64,000 nt of DNA from a bacterium (GTDB taxonomy: Bacteria > Hydrothermota > Tepidihabitantia > SM23-42 > JAOAFX01): contig DASVHD010000047.1 in the NCBI GenBank assembly GCA_036382775.1, forward strand, positions 1-64,000, written 5' to 3'. The translations under genes were made by a program, and so were the position numbers. Positions 40,498 to 49,717 of this stretch are shown here, piece by piece (positions within the stretch are counted from its first letter, which is position 1; every line of letters begins with the position of its first letter). The notes beneath the pieces are model-generated. The model was given only the letters and a program-made list of their open reading frames with translations. It made no database searches and was not told the origin of the DNA.

Positions 40498-41484
40498 ATG
40501 AAAATTCTTGTCATCGGCGGTACGCGGTTCGTAGGCAGGCATTTTGTTGAAATAGCGGTCAAAAAAGGCCACCAGATAACGCTTTTTAACCGCGGCAAAT
40601 CAAATCCAGGCATATTTAGCGGAATCGAGCAGTACCATGGCAGTCGTAATACCGAACTTTCAAATTTGTTAATATCGAACCGGCACTGGGACTGTGTGCT
40701 TGATACCTGCGGATACGTACCACGGATCGTCAAAAGCAGCGCTGAATACCTTAAAATTTCCGTAGACCGGTACGTCTTCGTATCTACCATAAGCGTGTAC
40801 GCAGATTTTACAAAACCCGGGATCACCGAGGATTCGCCGCTGAGCACGACCAATGATCCGGCTGCCGAAACCGTTACGAATGAAAACTATGGTCCGCTGA
40901 AAGTGCTATGCGAAAAAGCTGTGAACGATTTATATGGCGACAACACTCTTATAATCAGACCCGGTTTGATCGTCGGACCTTATGACCCGACTGACCGTTT
41001 TACTTACTGGCCGGTTAGGATCAGCCGTGGGGGTGAAGTCATCGCGCCCTCTCCCCCGGATTCACCTGTGCAGTTCATTGACGGACGCGATCTGGCTGAA
41101 TTTATGTTATCCGGTATTGAAAATAAAACGAAAGGGACCTACAACGCGACCGGTCCTGAATATCCGATGACCATGGAAGAGGCTCTGCGCGCTTGCATCG
41201 CGGCAACCGGCAGCAAAGCAACATTTGCCTGGGTATCCGAGAAGTTCATCGAGGATAACAATATCGATATGCCGGGCTGGGTCCCGAAAAACTGGTATGG
41301 CATCAGCCAGGTCGATTGCAGCAAGGCGATAAAACAAGGTCTGCGTTTCAGGTCCTTGCATGATATTATCAAAGACACGCTGGACTGGCACGCCACCAGA
41401 CCAGCGGACTACGTCTTGAAGGCTGGATTAAAGCCGGAAGTCGAAGTAGAATTACTGGAAAAATGGCGGAAATTAGTGAGTTAA
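40498..41484 (+). CDS. NAD-dependent epimerase/reductase (extended SDR)
   Basis: A 328-residue protein. The N-terminal nucleotide motif VIGGTRFVGRHFVE is the extended short-chain dehydrogenase glycine motif. YGPLKVLCEKA carries the Tyr-xxx-Lys active site and FVSTISVYAD the serine/threonine region. The C-terminal part (VQFIDGRDLAEFML) resembles isoflavone-reductase-like or nucleoside-sugar epimerases of the NAD-epimerase/dehydratase family. The substrate is unknown; neighbours give no pathway. Confidence 0.82.
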   Translation: MKILVIGGTRFVGRHFVEIAVKKGHQITLFNRGKSNPGIFSGIEQYHGSRNTELSNLLISNRHWDCVLDTCGYVPRIVKSSAEYLKISVDRYVFVSTISVYADFTKPGITEDSPLSTTNDPAAETVTNENYGPLKVLCEKAVNDLYGDNTLIIRPGLIVGPYDPTDRFTYWPVRISRGGEVIAPSPPDSPVQFIDGRDLAEFMLSGIENKTKGTYNATGPEYPMTMEEALRACIAATGSKATFAWVSEKFIEDNNIDMPGWVPKNWYGISQVDCSKAIKQGLRFRSLHDIIKDTLDWHATRPADYVLKAGLKPEVEVELLEKWRKLVS

Positions 41485-41521
41485 TAGTAATTGTGTAATT
41501 ATGTAATTGATAGATTACCGG

Positions 41522-42859
41522 CTACGGTTTACGCTCTACTGTCTTTTCCGCCGCCTTCTCCCCGGCCACGTAGCCGGTGGAAAACGCCGCCTGCAGGTTA
41601 TAACCGCCGGTGTTGCCGTCAATATCAATGACCTCGCCGCAGAAAAACAAGTTCTTGACTAATTTGGATTCCATGGTCTTCGGATCAATTTCGTTCAAAG
41701 CGATGCCGCCTGCGGTCACGACGGCTTCTTCGATCGGTCGAGCACATTTCACGGTCATGCGGAAATCCTGTAGGGTCTGCACTATCGTCTGACGTTCCTC
41801 CCGCGTTATGTCACCGCATTTTTTCATTGGTGACAATCTGATGCGGTCAATGAATACCGGTATCATCCTCAACGGCAGTAAGTTGGCTATCATGTTTTTT
41901 ACCATTGTTCTGCTGTTGTCTTTGATCTCTCTTAGCATGCGTCCATCAAGGATCTCGTACGATAACGCCGGCTTGAAATTTATTGCCAGCGCTACACTCT
42001 TTTTCGCATCATGATCATTACTGGCGGCATCTAACTCTTCCATTTTTTCTATTATTATCTTGCTCATGGTCAGCACGATCGGACCGGATACGCCGTAATG
42101 CGTAAAGAGCATTTCGCCGAACATTTTCGCGAACGGCTGATGCGATCCCGTTTCATAAGCGCTTAGTTCGACATTTTTCAAAGATAATCCTTTAAGCGAT
42201 CCGGCAAAGCTTTCTTTTATCTCGATCGGAACCAAGCTTGGCTTAGGATCTATTATTGTATGTCTAAGCTCGCCTGCCAGCTTGTAACCATCACCGGTCG
42301 AGCCGGTCCCAGGATAGGACATGCCGCCTGTTGCCAGGATCACGGCTTTTGCCTGCAATATTTCATTTGTTTCTGTTCTAACCCCCATAATACCGTCAGC
42401 GTCTATTAGTATTTTGGCAATCCTGCAGTTATATCTCACGCGCACGCGTTTTTGTTTTAAATAACGCTCCAAGCATAACGTCACTTCATCCGCTTTGTTA
42501 GATTTCGGAAATACCCTTCCCCCTCTTTCAATAACGACCTCGACCCCGCGCAATTTAAGAAATTCCATAAGATGAGTGTTAAAAAACACGTGCAGGATAT
42601 TATACATGAACTTGGCGCTGTCACCGCTACCGTAGCTCTTGATGAACGTTTCGACATCGCCAATATTGGTGATATTACAGCGGCCTTTACCCGTTATGCT
42701 GAGTTTATTCCCAAGACTTCGAGTTTTTTCAATCAGTAAAACCCTTGCTTTTAATTCTCCAGCCCTGCCCGCCGCCATCATGCCGGCTGGACCGCCGCCG
42801 ATGACGATTACGTCATACTGGTTACCAGGTAATTGGGGAGTAGGGTAATTATGTTTCAT
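41522..42859 (-). CDS. HI0933/YhiN-family flavoprotein
   Basis: A 445-residue FAD protein starting with VIVIGGGPAGMMAAGRAGE. GNKLSITGKGRCNITN is the family signature, and ILATGGMSYPGTGSTGDGY and CGEVIDIDGNTGGYNLQAAF follow. Members are NAD(P)/FAD-dependent oxidoreductases of unclear physiological substrate. It ends an operon on the minus strand after maf, with which it overlaps by 4 bp. Confidence 0.9.
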   Translation of the reverse strand: MKHNYPTPQLPGNQYDVIVIGGGPAGMMAAGRAGELKARVLLIEKTRSLGNKLSITGKGRCNITNIGDVETFIKSYGSGDSAKFMYNILHVFFNTHLMEFLKLRGVEVVIERGGRVFPKSNKADEVTLCLERYLKQKRVRVRYNCRIAKILIDADGIMGVRTETNEILQAKAVILATGGMSYPGTGSTGDGYKLAGELRHTIIDPKPSLVPIEIKESFAGSLKGLSLKNVELSAYETGSHQPFAKMFGEMLFTHYGVSGPIVLTMSKIIIEKMEELDAASNDHDAKKSVALAINFKPALSYEILDGRMLREIKDNSRTMVKNMIANLLPLRMIPVFIDRIRLSPMKKCGDITREERQTIVQTLQDFRMTVKCARPIEEAVVTAGGIALNEIDPKTMESKLVKNLFFCGEVIDIDGNTGGYNLQAAFSTGYVAGEKAAEKTVERKP

Positions 42860-43617
42860 TGCACGATTATCTTGTTATAGTCATTGTAGTGGTCGATTTT
42901 ACTCGACATGCAATCCGTATTCTCTGCAGAGCAAGTTCTGCCACTACATATTTTATTATTCGATAAACGCTTTAAGATCATGCGCAGCACCTCCACCGGC
43001 AGACCTACGATATTGGTATAACTGCCTGAGTATTTTTCAATTAGGCGCTTCCCCTTTTCCTGGATCGCGTAAGCACCGGCTTTGTCCATGGGTTCGCCAG
43101 TTTGCACGTAATCATGTATCGTTTTATCGCTCAGTCGTCTCAACCAGACGCGGCTGATCACCGCTTTGGTGACGATAAGATCGCTCTTTTCAGCGCGCCC
43201 AAACTTTGACCGGTGTCGCATAATGACAGCCAGACCAGTGACAACGTCGTGCCGTTTACCGCTCAGCAGTTTGAGGATACGTACCGCGTCGCGTTTGCTT
43301 TTTGGCTGCCCGATGATCTTATTTTTAAATGAAATAACAGTATCCGCAGCGATCACTATCAGATCGCGCCGGCTGCCGGTGCGCGACCGCGATTCGATCG
43401 CCATGACCCGCGAAGCTTTTGCCAGCGCGACACGCATGCAGTACAAGATCGCGTTTTCGTCCGGGATCGGCGTTTCTGGTATAGTGCTGTGCCTGATTTC
43501 AAACTCCGTCCTCCCAATTATGCGCGAAAGCAAGGCACAGCGCCGTGGAGACCGTGAAGCCAGTACGATCCTAAATCTCTTTGGAACTGAAAAATGCATT
43601 TTGTTATTTCGCAGCAT
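42856..43617 (-). CDS. maf: Maf-family nucleotide pyrophosphatase
   Basis: A 253-residue protein with the Maf signature ASRSPRRCALLSR at the start, then VIAADTVISFKNKIIGQP and LLSGKRHDVVTGLAVI, and VQTGEPMDKAGAYAIQEKG. Such enzymes hydrolyse dTTP/UTP or modified nucleotides and affect septum formation. A second in-frame ATG at 43599 is possible. The C-terminal 35 residues (Cys/Asn-rich) are an extension not usual in the family. The gene follows pbpC by 8 bp. Confidence 0.88.
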   Translation of the reverse strand: MLRNNKMHFSVPKRFRIVLASRSPRRCALLSRIIGRTEFEIRHSTIPETPIPDENAILYCMRVALAKASRVMAIESRSRTGSRRDLIVIAADTVISFKNKIIGQPKSKRDAVRILKLLSGKRHDVVTGLAVIMRHRSKFGRAEKSDLIVTKAVISRVWLRRLSDKTIHDYVQTGEPMDKAGAYAIQEKGKRLIEKYSGSYTNIVGLPVEVLRMILKRLSNNKICSGRTCSAENTDCMSSKIDHYNDYNKIIVQ

Positions 43618-43625
43618 CGAAACTT

Positions 43626-45851
43626 TTAGAACACGCGGAACGACACGCGATCGATCAGGGTCTTATCCGGGGTGTGACCCCTGGCTTCCAGCATATATTC
43701 ACCGGGTTTCGGCTTCCAGACAAATTCAAAAGGCGGTTTCGAGGTCGCGAGCTCAGCACCGTTGAGCACGAAGGTTACCTCACTGATCGCAACCGTATCT
43801 GGCTGGACTTTGAAGATAACGGCCTGGGAGTTATAGGTAACGCGGGGATCTATGGTAAAAATGTCGCCGGCAGAAGGTGTTACTATATGAAAACCCTTTT
43901 TCCCATTACCGGGTCCGGTCGTCATTTCAATGTCCCGCGACCGGTCGTTATCGCTTTCAGCACAGGTATCTTTCGGTTGGGTTCCGGGGATGAATATCTC
44001 ATCGATGACCCGGTCGCATCGTGACGATGGGAGCAGTCCACTTCTGGCGCATACTGACAAATGCTCAAGGGACGGGGGTTCATCGAAAGCCGCAGGCAGC
44101 TGGTCGCGGTGGAGTTCGATCATGATATCGCGGAACAAGGGAGCCGTCCCGGAAATACCCGAGACACCGTGCATCGGTGATCCGTCAAAATTGCCGACCC
44201 ATACGCCGACCACGTAGCCACTGGTGTATCCAATACACCAGTTGTCGCGATAGTTCTTCGATGTTCCGGTTTTCACCGCGCATTCGAAAGGCAGGTCGAG
44301 CGGTGAATCATCGCCAAAGGCTTTAAGACGGCTAGCGTTATCGGCCAGGATGTCTGTGATGATATACGCTATGTCGACGGTGGTTGCGGTCATTGCCGGC
44401 AGCGTGTCCTGACCGCCGCCTGCCGGCGCGATAAAACACCTCTCCCCTTTCCAGACACCGCCGTTGGCAAAAGCGCGGTAACCATTCGTGAGTTCCAGCA
44501 GCGTGGCTTCGGCTGCGCCTAATGCCAACGCCAGTCCATAATGGCTTGCTTCACGGTCCAGACTTGTAAAATGCATCGTCTGCCGTAAATACTGGTGGAA
44601 TCGTTCGATCCCAATTCTTTCAAGCAGGACCACGGTCGGTACGTTGAACGACGAGCCTAGAGCTTCGCGCGCGCGCGTCGGGCCGTGGTAACGTTCTCCG
44701 TAATTCTGCGGCGCGAAACGCGTGCCATCCGGAAGCCTAAACTCGATCGCAGAGTCAGGAAGTACCGTGCTCACCGGTATGCCGCATTTCAACCCGAGCG
44801 CGTAGAGGAACGGCTTGATGCTGGAACCAGGCTGACGCCGCGCCGTGCAGCCGTTGACCTGGCCATCGCGGCAGTCAAAATAATCCTTCGAACCAACCAT
44901 TGCCAGGATATCGCCGCTGCCGCGCTTGATCACGATGGCGGCTCCCTGGGTCACGTTGTAGTTTCTCAGCGTATTTATGGACGTTGCCAGGAGTTTTTCC
45001 AGATCCTTTTGCAGGTTAAGGTCAAGCGTGGTCATGATCTCGGTGCGGCCATTTGTCACCGCCGGATCCAGCTGAGCCAGAATATAGTCGACAAAATGAG
45101 GCGCGTAGAAACGCGCTCTTCTGTCATCAATGTCCGGCGATTCACTGCAGGCGACCGAGAACATCAGCGTGTCAATAACCCCATATCCCAGCATTGTCTC
45201 AAGGAGATGGTTTCGTTCATTCATGACATGGTCTGGATTAACGAAGGGATTATGCACGGTCGGCGACTGGGGGATCACGGCGAGCAGCGCCGATTCGCCA
45301 AGCGACAGCTGGAGCGCTTTTTTTTCAAAATAGCACACCGCTGCTGCTTCGATGCCGTACGCCTGGTTGCCGTACGGCGACCGGTTAAGGTAAATTTCAA
45401 GGATCTGCGCTTTGCTCAAGTAAAGCTCGAGTTTCAGCGCGTACGCCATCTCAAGTAGTTTACTCCATACCCCGCGGTTTTTCATCCCCAGCGTCATCTT
45501 GGCGACCTGCATGGTTATCGTCGATCCGCCGGAAACGGTCTTCCCTTTTACGACGTCGGTCGCCAGCGCCCGAGTGAGCGCAATAAGATCGATCCCGTGA
45601 TGGATCATGAATCTTTTGTCTTCCCTGATTACGGTCGCCCTGATGACGTGCGGCGATATCGAGTCGAGCGGGACCCAGACGCTGGTCTTGTAATCGCGCG
45701 ACAGGACCTCGCGCAGAAGAACGCCGTTACGGTCCAGAACCCGGAACGAGCTGAACCGTGGATAAGTGTTATTAGAAGACACGGGCAGGACAAAAAATCC
45801 GACAGCAACGCAGACGGCAGTCAAGAAGATAATGATAATTGTTTTTTGCAT
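43626..45851 (-). CDS. pbpC: Penicillin-binding protein 1C (transglycosylase-transpeptidase)
   Basis: 741 residues from the ATG at 45851; an ATG at 45875 lies upstream of the likely -10 box and is rejected. An N-terminal membrane anchor is followed by the GT51 domain (REDKRFMIHHGID, then GGSTITMQVAKM and EIYLNRSPYGNQAYG). The transpeptidase has the serine motif PGSSIKPFLYA, SFN and VKTGTSKNYRDNW. The last 100 residues are the PBP1C-specific beta domain. The motifs EDKRF and KTGTS are intact, so both activities are likely. It makes and cross-links peptidoglycan. No alpha-2-macroglobulin gene is beside it. Confidence 0.92.
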   Translation of the reverse strand: MQKTIIIIFLTAVCVAVGFFVLPVSSNNTYPRFSSFRVLDRNGVLLREVLSRDYKTSVWVPLDSISPHVIRATVIREDKRFMIHHGIDLIALTRALATDVVKGKTVSGGSTITMQVAKMTLGMKNRGVWSKLLEMAYALKLELYLSKAQILEIYLNRSPYGNQAYGIEAAAVCYFEKKALQLSLGESALLAVIPQSPTVHNPFVNPDHVMNERNHLLETMLGYGVIDTLMFSVACSESPDIDDRRARFYAPHFVDYILAQLDPAVTNGRTEIMTTLDLNLQKDLEKLLATSINTLRNYNVTQGAAIVIKRGSGDILAMVGSKDYFDCRDGQVNGCTARRQPGSSIKPFLYALGLKCGIPVSTVLPDSAIEFRLPDGTRFAPQNYGERYHGPTRAREALGSSFNVPTVVLLERIGIERFHQYLRQTMHFTSLDREASHYGLALALGAAEATLLELTNGYRAFANGGVWKGERCFIAPAGGGQDTLPAMTATTVDIAYIITDILADNASRLKAFGDDSPLDLPFECAVKTGTSKNYRDNWCIGYTSGYVVGVWVGNFDGSPMHGVSGISGTAPLFRDIMIELHRDQLPAAFDEPPSLEHLSVCARSGLLPSSRCDRVIDEIFIPGTQPKDTCAESDNDRSRDIEMTTGPGNGKKGFHIVTPSAGDIFTIDPRVTYNSQAVIFKVQPDTVAISEVTFVLNGAELATSKPPFEFVWKPKPGEYMLEARGHTPDKTLIDRVSFRVF

Positions 45852-45866
45852 AGTACGATCCAAAAT

Positions 45867-45894
45867 ATTGTACATAAAAAGACCACCATATCAA
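45867..45894 (-). promoter_or_regulatory. Promoter of pbpC
   Basis: On the minus strand TTGATA (45889-45894), 16-bp spacer, TACAAT (45867-45872). The ATG follows 15 nt later. Confidence 0.65.
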
Positions 45895-45946
45895 GTCAAT
45901 ATATGGCGGGTTCTGAAAACGCATTCATCCTCCTCATGTCAATCAC

Positions 45947-45974
45947 TTGACATCCTGGTGTTTTGGGCTACAAT
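45947..45974 (+). promoter_or_regulatory. Promoter of the sensor kinase, near-leaderless
   Basis: TTGACA (45947-45952), 16-bp spacer, TACAAT (45969-45974). The ATG at 45986 is 11 nt downstream of the -10 box. It is divergent from and close to the pbpC promoter. Confidence 0.75.
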
Positions 45975-45985
45975 TATATTTTCTG

Positions 45986-48196
45986 ATGACAACAGAACCA
46001 TCCAACACTCTGATCTGCGAAAAGTGCGGCCAGCAGAACGACAAAAACAATAAACTGTGCCGCAGCTGCGGTACGCCGCTGTATAAGAACTATTACAGAG
46101 GGCTCTGGTTCAGAAATATGGTCGTCACATTCGCGCTATTTATTGTGCCTCTGGTAATCGTATTTTATATCCTGAATTTTGAAGTAACATCATCTTTCGA
46201 GCATCAGATCCAAACCAGTCTTGATTACTCGGTAAATGTTAATGCGCGCATTATCCGGCTGTTTTTGGAAGAAAGACAGAAAGACCTGTTGTCCATAGCG
46301 GACTTTGACGGCATGACTCTGACCGAAGCAGGTTCACGGGTCAATTACTTCAAGCGTTTTATCAGAAATAAACCGGAGTTTGACCTTCTAGTGGTCGCCG
46401 ATACGACCGGCACGATCGTCATGGCAACAGACGACATCCATGGTTCGATCAAAACCCGTACGTATTTTAAGCATTCATTACGGGGTGAATTTTATAACAG
46501 CGGTATCTTCTATTCCGATATCCTCGACACGACCGCCATGGTCGTATCAAGTCCGTTTCGCAACCGTGCGGGCCGGATAATCGGCGTTATTCTTGCCAAT
46601 ATTTCGCTCAAAAACTTCTATAACCTGATCCTTGATCTGCGGATCGGAAAAACGAGCGAGATCTTTCTGGTCGATGAAAACGGGTATTTTCTCTCGCCCT
46701 CCAAGCTCGGCGGCGATGTTCTTACACAAGTCGCGTACTTAAAAGGGGATCCAAACCCCCACACTGGAAGCGATGGTCTGCTTATGCACCGTGATTACCG
46801 GGGTGAGAAAGTGATCTGCGCCTACAAAAAGAACAATGACCTGCATTGGTACCTGATCTCTGAAATGGACGTCGATGAAGCGCTCGCGCCGGTAAACGCG
46901 CTTAAAAATATCATGCTTCTGACATTCGTCATAGTCGGCCTGTTTCTGATCGGCTCGTCCATAATTTTTTCGCGACAGGTAACGTCCATGCTCAAGAACC
47001 TGACCGCGAGCTTGAAAGCGGCGCTTGACGATAGCAGTGCGAAGAAAGAAATGATCAACACGATCAACATAGAGCTACGCAAGCGCTTAAAAGAGTGCCA
47101 AAGCCTGAGCACCAGGCTCAACATATCCGAAGTAAATCTCAAAAATATTGCCAACAGCATCACCAGCGGACTGATCGCCGTTAACCGTGAATACCGGATA
47201 ACCTACTGTAATAACGCCGCCCGGGTATTATTGCATACTGCCTATGACCTTTTGGATAAAAATCTTTTCGAAGCCGGGACGGTTTTTTCCGATCCGGTCA
47301 TCAAAAAAGCGATCGAAGACCTTTTTACGAAAGGCAGCGGTTTCCGCCTGGACCGCAAAAATGTTGAAATCGATGGCGTGCACATGACCTTGACAATAGC
47401 CGGGTTTCCGGTTCAGACCTTTGACGGACTGAACACGGCGACGCTTTTGCTAACTGACATATCGGATCTAGAACTCATGAATGCGCAGATGGCGGATTAC
47501 GAGAAGCTGTCGGCTTTGAGCCAGCTCGCGTTGGGTGCCGCGCATGAGATTAACAACCCGCTCCAGGGTATAACATCATATCTGGAAATGCTGCGCGACG
47601 AAGAGACTGACGTCGAGAATAAAACCCGAACCCAGGCCGTCCTTGATAACGCGTACCGGATATCGGAGACGATCCGCGGTCTTCTGAATTTCGCTCGCCC
47701 GACTCCCCCTTCTTTCACAAAGAAAAATCTTAACAAACTGATCATCGAGACGATATCATTCTTGAAACATCAGCCGCTGTTTAAAAAACTGAAGATCGAA
47801 AATAATTTGAACGAAGCCCTGCCCACGGTAACAGCCGATGCCAACCAGATGCGCCAGGTTCTCATCAATATTCTCCTTAACGCAGCACAGGCGACGCCGG
47901 AAGGAGGGACGATAACGGTGAATACCGCTAAAGTAAAATTCGAGGAATTCGTCGAAATCACCGTTACCGACACGGGCATGGGTATTAAGGAAGAAGATCT
48001 TAAAAAAGTATTCGATCCCTTTTTTACGACTAAGAAAGGAACGGGAACCGGCCTGGGATTGAGCATAAGTTTAAGCTATATCAAGAACCATAATGGTGAC
48101 ATTCATATATCAAGCACGGTAAGCAAAGGGACGAGCGTAAGGATCGTTGTACCCGTGCGTCAGAAGGGCCGGGTTCAGGGGGAGGTTATTGAATAA
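45986..48196 (+). CDS. Membrane sensor histidine kinase with zinc ribbon and PAS
   Basis: The ATG at 45986 is taken because the promoter lies just before it. The 736-residue protein has a zinc ribbon (CEKCGQQNDKNNKLCRSCG) at residues 11-29, then a membrane helix, a dCache-like extracellular domain (about 70-300) and a second helix (about 308-330). A PAS domain follows near 390 (NSITSGLIAVNREY), with the phospho-acceptor box LGAAHEINNPLQG near 516 and the HATPase boxes (NILLNAAQATPEGG, TGTGLGLSIS). It overlaps the response regulator start by one base (TAATG), so they form a two-component pair. A cytoplasmic N-terminal zinc ribbon is unusual in such kinases. Confidence 0.9.
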   Translation: MTTEPSNTLICEKCGQQNDKNNKLCRSCGTPLYKNYYRGLWFRNMVVTFALFIVPLVIVFYILNFEVTSSFEHQIQTSLDYSVNVNARIIRLFLEERQKDLLSIADFDGMTLTEAGSRVNYFKRFIRNKPEFDLLVVADTTGTIVMATDDIHGSIKTRTYFKHSLRGEFYNSGIFYSDILDTTAMVVSSPFRNRAGRIIGVILANISLKNFYNLILDLRIGKTSEIFLVDENGYFLSPSKLGGDVLTQVAYLKGDPNPHTGSDGLLMHRDYRGEKVICAYKKNNDLHWYLISEMDVDEALAPVNALKNIMLLTFVIVGLFLIGSSIIFSRQVTSMLKNLTASLKAALDDSSAKKEMINTINIELRKRLKECQSLSTRLNISEVNLKNIANSITSGLIAVNREYRITYCNNAARVLLHTAYDLLDKNLFEAGTVFSDPVIKKAIEDLFTKGSGFRLDRKNVEIDGVHMTLTIAGFPVQTFDGLNTATLLLTDISDLELMNAQMADYEKLSALSQLALGAAHEINNPLQGITSYLEMLRDEETDVENKTRTQAVLDNAYRISETIRGLLNFARPTPPSFTKKNLNKLIIETISFLKHQPLFKKLKIENNLNEALPTVTADANQMRQVLINILLNAAQATPEGGTITVNTAKVKFEEFVEITVTDTGMGIKEEDLKKVFDPFFTTKKGTGTGLGLSISLSYIKNHNGDIHISSTVSKGTSVRIVVPVRQKGRVQGEVIE

Positions 48197-49557
48197 TGGC
48201 TGAATCGATCATGATCATTGATGATGAAGTCCTCACGTTGAATAACCTGAAGCGGGCATTGACCCGGGAAGGTTATGAAGTATTGATCAGCGATAATGGC
48301 GAGAATGGCCTTGCCATCTACCGTGAGCGCCGTCCCAATCTCGTCCTGGTTGATCTTATGCTCCCCGGTATTGACGGCCTTGAAGTGCTGAAGCGCATCA
48401 AAGCCATTGACCCGGAAACGGTCGTTATCATGATCACCGCGTACGAGATCCTTGAAAAGGCAGTGCAGGCGATGAAACTGGGCGCTTACGATTATCTGTT
48501 AAAACCTTTCAAACTCGTCGATCTGAAGATCGTGATCAGCCGAGCGCTTGAACTTCAGCAGCTCCGGCTGCGCATATCCGAAACGATCGAAACCGAAAAA
48601 GGTAAATACTATTTCGGCCGAATTATTGCCAAGAACCAGGCTATGAAAGATACCCTGGAAACCGCGCATAAAATCGCCAGCCTCGACAAAACAACGGTGC
48701 TGCTCAAAGGAGAAAGCGGCACTGGAAAGGAATTGCTAGCGCGCGCGATCCATTATAACAGCAAGCGCCTGGATAAGCCATTTGTCGAGATCAACTGCGC
48801 GGCGATCCCGGAAACTCTGCTGGAAAGCGAGTTGTTCGGTTATGAACCGGGCGCGTTCACGGACGCTAAAAAACGTAAAATTGGTCTATTGGAAAAAGCG
48901 AATATGGGCACTCTGTTCCTTGATGAAATCGCTGACATGAGTCTGCCGGTCCAGGCTAAAGTCCTTAAGGTCCTGGAAGAACAGGTATTTACCAGGCTGG
49001 GCGGGACGCAAGAAACTAAATGCAATGTCAGAGTAATCGCCGCCACGAATAAAAATCTTCAACAGGAGATTTCAGCTGGCCGGTTCCGCGAAGATCTGTT
49101 TTATCGGCTCAATGTCGTGCCGCTTGAGATACCGCCTTTGCGCGCCCGGACTGAAGATATAATACCGCTAGCGCTTACTTTCATGCAGGATTTCAATCAT
49201 GAGTTGCACCGGACGTATAAGGGGATAACCGGTCCAGCTGCGATCGCCCTTACCCAGTATTCTTGGCCTGGAAATGTCCGGGAGCTTAAGAATGTTATCG
49301 AACGTATCATGAGTCTCAATGATAGCGAAGAAATAAAACCCGAACAGCTGCCCCAGGAAATCCGAGCCTTGAAAGCTGCCAGCGGGTTGGAACCATTGAT
49401 GCAAAAACAGCAGTCAAGCTTCATGACCCTGGACGAACTGGAGAGAAAGTATATCAAGGAAATATTAACGCATACCCAGGGGAATAAGACAAAAGCAGCG
49501 CAGATACTCGGCATCCACAGTACATCATTATTCAGAAAACTGAAGAAACGCAAATAA
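48196..49557 (+). CDS. NtrC-family sigma-54-dependent response regulator
   Basis: A 453-residue protein. The receiver domain (IIDDEVLTLNNLKRAL) has the phospho-acceptor Asp in LVLVDLMLPGIDG near residue 54. The AAA+ domain has Walker A LLKGESGTGKELLARAI, the sigma-54 loop ELFGYEPGAFTDAKK and arginine-finger-type FYRLNVVPLEIPPLRAR. The C-terminal Fis-type helix-turn-helix is GNKTKAAQILGIHSTSLFRK. It should activate sigma-54 promoters when its partner kinase is active. The nearest such promoter is 119 bp downstream, before glutamate dehydrogenase. Confidence 0.93.
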   Translation: MAESIMIIDDEVLTLNNLKRALTREGYEVLISDNGENGLAIYRERRPNLVLVDLMLPGIDGLEVLKRIKAIDPETVVIMITAYEILEKAVQAMKLGAYDYLLKPFKLVDLKIVISRALELQQLRLRISETIETEKGKYYFGRIIAKNQAMKDTLETAHKIASLDKTTVLLKGESGTGKELLARAIHYNSKRLDKPFVEINCAAIPETLLESELFGYEPGAFTDAKKRKIGLLEKANMGTLFLDEIADMSLPVQAKVLKVLEEQVFTRLGGTQETKCNVRVIAATNKNLQQEISAGRFREDLFYRLNVVPLEIPPLRARTEDIIPLALTFMQDFNHELHRTYKGITGPAAIALTQYSWPGNVRELKNVIERIMSLNDSEEIKPEQLPQEIRALKAASGLEPLMQKQQSSFMTLDELERKYIKEILTHTQGNKTKAAQILGIHSTSLFRKLKKRK

Positions 49558-49587
49558 CCCGGTCATAGTTTAAAATTAGAAGTAAAA

Positions 49588-49632
49588 TGCATTTCGCACC
49601 ATTGCATTATGCATTGAAACATGCATTTTGCA
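49588..49632 (+). promoter_or_regulatory. Three upstream repeats TGCATTnnGCA (activator sites)
   Basis: TGCATTTCGCA (49588-49598), TGCATTATGCA (49603-49613) and TGCATTTTGCA (49622-49632), spaced 15 and 19 bp. They lie 44 to 88 bp upstream of the sigma-54 box, where NtrC-type activators bind. Confidence 0.65.
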
Positions 49633-49675
49633 GTAATGAGGGTATATAATTTGCCGAAATTTCGACATTAAAACA

Positions 49676-49691
49676 TGGCATGAATCTTGCA
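49676..49691 (+). promoter_or_regulatory. Sigma-54 promoter of the first glutamate dehydrogenase
   Basis: TGGCATGAATCTTGCA matches the -24/-12 consensus TGGCACG-N4-TTGCA with one base different (C to T) and exact spacing. GGAGG follows at 49708-49712 before the ATG at 49718. Confidence 0.8.
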
Positions 49692-49717
49692 ATATGAATG
49701 GTTGATGGAGGTTAACA

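Noticed and set aside
44685-45458. 257-residue plus-strand frame inside pbpC
   Set aside because: Antisense to PBP1C, whose catalytic motifs are intact.
45875-45875. ATG at 45875 as pbpC start
   Set aside because: It lies within the likely -10 region, so it would not be in the transcript.
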